From: Desulfurococcales archaeon
GTDB lineage: Archaea; Thermoproteota; Thermoprotei_A; Sulfolobales; Desulfurococcaceae
NCBI GenBank assembly: GCA_015522345.1
Contig: WAML01000207.1
Location: forward strand, 1 to 7,672
Length of the DNA stretch: 7,672 nt
Direction of reading: 5' to 3'
Positions 5,828 to 7,672 of this stretch are shown here, piece by piece. The notes under the pieces are model-generated. The model did not search any database. It was not told the DNA's origin and worked only from the letters and a program-made list of their open reading frames with translations. Position numbers and translations under genes: made by a program. Position 1 is the first letter of the stretch. The number at the start of each line of letters is the position of its first letter.

Positions 5828-6292
5828 ATAAATCTAGCAATACTATATGCTCTCTTAACTGGAGTACTATTTTCTCTAGTAGCCGCTTATGCAGGATATA
5901 GAGTTGTTCAAGTAAACTATTTTAGGAAAGCTCTTGAGATAATGAAGACTTATGGTAGAGTAAAAATAGGGCAAGATAAAAGGTCTAAGAGGAAACTTAA
6001 GAAGATAAAACCTGAACTCGATAGAGCTAAAAAGAGGTTTTTGGTACTATTTATAACACATATGGCGATCTTTATAGTAGCCTATACTCTACTTATAACT
6101 CTAGTCTTCCTACTAACTCCTCAAGAATATTTTCTAGTTGATATACCAGTGAGTATACCGTTGATAAGCTATAGAGTTGGAGAATACTATAGGACGAGTA
6201 TAGTATTTATAGCATTCATAGGCTTTATGCTCCCCCACTACTTGTTCTCTAGAATAGTAAAGTCTGTACAATCTAGTATTAGAACAGAATAA
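5828..6292 (+). CDS. EMC3/TMCO1-type membrane protein (DUF106), probable AUA start
   Basis: From ATA at 5828 the product has 154 residues. Residues 1-27 form a first transmembrane helix (LAILYALLTGVLFSLVAAYA), a basic coiled-coil region follows at about 30-72 (NYFRKALEIM, KRKLKKIKPELDRAKKR), and two more helices lie at about 71-96 and 123-141. This three-helix plan with a cytosolic coiled coil after helix 1 is that of the archaeal DUF106 family, which belongs with EMC3, TMCO1, Get1 and YidC/Oxa1 in the insertase superfamily; an insertase role is inference from family. The first ATG (5942) would remove helix 1. The frame is open back to a TGA at 5819 and contains no ATG, GTG or TTG before 5942. 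Its location 2 bases after secY fits a joint role in membrane protein insertion. Confidence 0.82.
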   Translation: MNLAILYALLTGVLFSLVAAYAGYRVVQVNYFRKALEIMKTYGRVKIGQDKRSKRKLKKIKPELDRAKKRFLVLFITHMAIFIVAYTLLITLVFLLTPQEYFLVDIPVSIPLISYRVGEYYRTSIVFIAFIGFMLPHYLFSRIVKSVQSSIRTE

Positions 6293-6300
6293 AGTTTATA
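6291..6300 (+). promoter_or_regulatory. Candidate archaeal promoter (BRE/TATA) for L34e
   Basis: AAAG followed by TTTATA at 6295-6300 resembles a purine-rich BRE plus TATA box. It overlaps the stop codon of the preceding gene and would place transcription start near 6323-6326, giving a leader of about 50 bases. The 81-base gap, unusually long for this operon, supports a separate promoter. This is inferred from sequence only. Confidence 0.4.
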
Positions 6301-6373
6301 GGGATACATATCTTTTGTTATTTAGAGAAGTATTGTGTGGATACACAGATAAGCATAAGATGGTGTAATAAGG

Positions 6374-6646
6374 ATGCCTAGGCCAGGACTTAGAACACAT
6401 TCAAAGAGAAGAGTATATCGTAGAACGCCTGGTGGTAGAGTAGTTATTCATTATGAGAAGAGAAAGCCTAATCCAGCTCGTTGCGCTATATGTGGTAAAC
6501 CATTGAATGGCGTACCAAGGCTTCCAGTATATAGGTTGAGGAAACTAGCTAAAACAGAGAAAAGACCTGAAAGACCCTATGGCGGATATATATGTCATAG
6601 GTGTTTAGCTAGAGCTTTGAAAGAATCTATAAGGACTCTAATCTAG
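6374..6646 (+). CDS. rpl34e: Large ribosomal subunit protein L34e (eL34)
   Basis: This gene encodes 90 residues of an archaeal/eukaryotic ribosomal protein with a zinc ribbon. The start MPRPGLRTHSKRRVYRRTPG followed by GRVVIHYEKRKP is typical. Four cysteines at 37, 40, 74 and 77 (CAIC and CHRC) form the expected zinc site, complete here. GGTG at 6362-6365 lies 8 bases before the ATG. The placement between the EMC3-like gene and cytidylate kinase is the usual archaeal arrangement. A candidate TATA promoter precedes it and a pyrimidine-rich stretch follows it, so it may be its own transcription unit as well as part of the longer operon. Confidence 0.96.
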   Translation: MPRPGLRTHSKRRVYRRTPGGRVVIHYEKRKPNPARCAICGKPLNGVPRLPVYRLRKLAKTEKRPERPYGGYICHRCLARALKESIRTLI

Positions 6647-6649
6647 AAT

Positions 6650-6671
6650 CTTACTACTTTCCGTCTCTTCT
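6650..6671 (+). terminator. Candidate pyrimidine-rich terminator after L34e
   Basis: A 22-base stretch just after the L34e stop is almost entirely C and T except for two A and one G. Archaeal RNA polymerases often stop at T-rich non-template tracts without a hairpin. The longest T run here is only three, so this is a weak candidate. Confidence 0.25.
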
Positions 6672-6690
6672 AAACAAACTATCTTGTCTT

Positions 6691-6705
6691 GAAAGAATTA
6701 TTTTA
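6691..6705 (+). promoter_or_regulatory. Candidate archaeal promoter (BRE/TATA) for cmk
   Basis: GAAAGA (6691-6696) followed by TTATTTTA (6698-6705) resembles BRE plus TATA. The predicted transcription start would be about 6727-6731, giving a leader of about 50 bases as for L34e, and would fall within the 12-bp palindrome at 6726-6737. This is inference from motif and spacing. Confidence 0.35.
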
Positions 6706-6725
6706 CTTGAGTAACTAGAAATATT

Positions 6726-6737
6726 CTTGTATACAAG
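6726..6737. repeat. 12-bp perfect palindrome CTTGTATACAAG upstream of cmk
   Basis: The twelve bases read the same on both strands and lie 45-56 bases before the cmk start. Their length and symmetry fit a binding site for a dimeric regulator, and they overlap the predicted transcription start. A competing reading is that the central GTATAC is simply part of an AT-rich promoter. The rest of the 135-base gap (6647-6781) shows only the pyrimidine tract and the promoter candidate. Confidence 0.4.
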
Positions 6738-6770
6738 GGTATCTATGTAGAGTTTGTCTATAATTTACTA

Positions 6771-6775
6771 GGGTG
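6771..6775 (+). promoter_or_regulatory. Shine-Dalgarno GGGTG for cmk
   Basis: GGGTG lies 6 bases before the TTG at 6782. A GTG at 6773 inside this site is in frame and would add MLV to the protein, but would then lack any ribosome binding site of its own, so the TTG is preferred. Confidence 0.5.
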
Positions 6776-6781
6776 CTGGTT

Positions 6782-7324
6782 TTGGTAGTAATTGTTGTAA
6801 GTGGTCCGCCAGGTAGTGGTAAGACTACTCAAGCAAAAATGATTGCTGAACACTATGGGCTTAGGTATCACTCGGCTGGAATTATATTTAGGAGTATTGC
6901 TAAAGAAAAAGGTTTGTCTCTCGAAGAACTTAGTGTATTGGCTTCCAAAGACCCTTCTATAGATATAGAAATTGACCGAAGGACGTATGAAGAAGCTTTG
7001 AAAGGAGATGTTGTTATTGATGGCCACTTGACTTCATGGGTTATATCTGAAATAGCTGATGTAAGGATATACGTTACTGCTTCCCTTATAACTAGGATTA
7101 AGAGGATAGCCCATAGAGATGGTAAGAGTTTTGAAGAAGCTGCTATTGAGACTATTGTTAGAGAGTATCTACAGTATAGGAGATTCATTGAATACTATGG
7201 AATAGACCCTTACGACACAAGTATATTTGATATAGTGGTTAATACTGATAGACTCTCGCCACAAGAAGTTTTTGAAATAATATCGAGTTATATAGATAAA
7301 ATTTTAAAGGAGAATAAACCGTAG
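6782..7324 (+). CDS. cmk: Cytidylate kinase (CMP kinase)
   Basis: This gene encodes 180 residues from TTG at 6782 (183 if GTG 6773 is used). Archaeal Cmk transfers phosphate from ATP to CMP or dCMP, giving CDP for RNA, DNA and lipid precursors. The P-loop GPPGSGKT lies at residues 8-15, the nucleoside monophosphate-binding SAGIIFR at about 31-37, VIDGHL at about 78-83, and the lid and following helix with RIKRIAHRDGKS and a RE-x4-YRRFIEYYGIDPYD segment characteristic of the archaeal enzyme; the NT near the end (VVNTDRL) is also typical. The TTG start gives MVVIVVSGPPG, like homologues that have only a few residues before the P-loop. It sits between L34e and L14e, the common archaeal neighbourhood, with its own possible promoter. 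Confidence 0.92.
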   Translation: MVVIVVSGPPGSGKTTQAKMIAEHYGLRYHSAGIIFRSIAKEKGLSLEELSVLASKDPSIDIEIDRRTYEEALKGDVVIDGHLTSWVISEIADVRIYVTASLITRIKRIAHRDGKSFEEAAIETIVREYLQYRRFIEYYGIDPYDTSIFDIVVNTDRLSPQEVFEIISSYIDKILKENKP

Positions 7325-7361
7325 GTAATGGTTACTAGTATAGTGTGGAGGGATACAGTAA

Positions 7362-7652
7362 ATGCCAGCTATAGAAGTAGGGAGAATATGTGTTAAAATA
7401 GCTGGTCGTGAAGCTGGTAGAAAATGTGTTATCGTCGATATTATTGATGAAAACTTTGTATTAATAACGGGTCCACGTAGTCTAACCGGTGTTAAGAGGC
7501 GTAGAGTTAATATAAAACATATAGAACCTCTAGACAAAGTAATTGATATACCTAAAGGAGCTAGTGATGAAGAAGTACTAAAGGCTATAGCTTCAGCAGG
7601 TCTAACTGATTTCATGAAAGAAGTTGTTAAACCAAAGCTTTCTCCAGTATAA
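7362..7652 (+). CDS. rpl14e: Large ribosomal subunit protein L14e (eL14)
   Basis: This gene encodes 96 residues, the normal length of archaeal L14e, a small 50S protein with a KOW-type SH3-like barrel. The N-terminal text MPAIEVGRICVKIAGREAGR, followed by KCVIVDIID, carries the KOW motif, followed by FVLITGPRSLTGVKRRRVNIKHIEPLD at about 32-58, as in the family. The C-terminal 30 residues (GASDEEVLKAIASAGLTDFM) are the usual helical extension. GGAGG at 7347-7351 lies 10 bases before the ATG, a little farther than in neighbouring genes. The gene starts 37 bases after cmk. In many archaea a pseudouridine synthase gene (cbf5) follows; only 20 bases remain here, so this cannot be seen. Confidence 0.95.
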   Translation: MPAIEVGRICVKIAGREAGRKCVIVDIIDENFVLITGPRSLTGVKRRRVNIKHIEPLDKVIDIPKGASDEEVLKAIASAGLTDFMKEVVKPKLSPV

Positions 7653-7667
7653 TATCCAGTATAATAT
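7644..7667 (+). repeat. Perfect 12-bp tandem duplication across the L14e stop
   Basis: CCAGTATAATAT occurs twice in direct succession. The first copy encodes the last two residues (Pro-Val) and the TAA stop of L14e; the second copy would supply the same Pro-Val-stop in frame if the first stop were read through. It looks like a recent slippage duplication. Confidence 0.8.
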
Positions 7668-7672
7668 AGAAT

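Noticed and set aside
5942..6292. A 116-residue version of the EMC3-like protein from the first ATG
   Set aside because: It removes the first transmembrane helix, which is encoded in the same uninterrupted frame upstream, and it has no Shine-Dalgarno site at a suitable distance.
6334..6347. Small hairpin TGTGT-GGAT-ACACA in the L34e leader
   Set aside because: A five-pair stem with a four-base loop is common by chance in AT-rich sequence, and nothing else links it to regulation.
6301..7357. GGGATACA repeated before L34e (6301-6308) and before L14e (7350-7357)
   Set aside because: The eight-base match stands at different distances from the starts, and the second copy is largely the ribosome binding region. 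Coincidence is the simplest reading.
7328..7396. A 22-codon ORF from the ATG at 7328, overlapping the L14e start out of frame
   Set aside because: It has no ribosome binding site, is very short and conflicts with the strongly supported L14e gene.

Overview
The window is a chromosomal segment from a hyperthermophilic-type crenarchaeon, most like the Desulfurococcales. This rests on the archaeal set of ribosomal proteins (L32e, L19e, L34e and L14e have no bacterial counterparts), the gene order, AT-rich sequence with AGA/AGG arginine and ATA isoleucine codons, and protein texts close to those I recall from Sulfolobus and Desulfurococcales. I cannot name the species. All recognisable genes are on the + strand. 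I see no mobile element, CRISPR array, tRNA or rRNA gene.

Region 1 (1-4227) is the archaeal spc-type ribosomal protein operon: the tail of S14, then S8, L6, L32e, L19e, L18, S5, L30 and L15. Genes are packed with 1-4 base overlaps or short gaps, and nearly every one has a GGTG-type Shine-Dalgarno site 6-9 bases before its start. Region 2 (4228-4400) is the one sizeable gap in the operon. It holds two inverted repeats sharing one 3' arm, an unproven 48-codon ORF that begins on the L15 stop codon, and an AUG-UAA start-stop pair overlapping the secY start.

Region 3 (4401-6292) encodes membrane protein biogenesis: SecY, the translocation channel, followed 2 bases later by an EMC3/DUF106-type (Oxa1 superfamily) protein. 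The second gene has no ATG, GTG or TTG at its true 5' end. Its first transmembrane helix is encoded upstream of the first ATG, and the best start is an ATA codon at 5828, placed behind a GGTGA site exactly as in its neighbours. Region 4 (6293-7672) carries L34e, cytidylate kinase and L14e, each with its own leader. Candidate TATA promoters lie before L34e and cmk, and a 12-bp perfect palindrome lies before cmk.

Together the genes build the large and small ribosomal subunits, the membrane channel that receives nascent chains, a probable partner insertase, and one nucleotide kinase. The region is mostly conventional. The points worth a second look are the AUA start, the structured L15-secY gap and the cmk palindrome. 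I did not find evidence for a wholly new multi-gene system.
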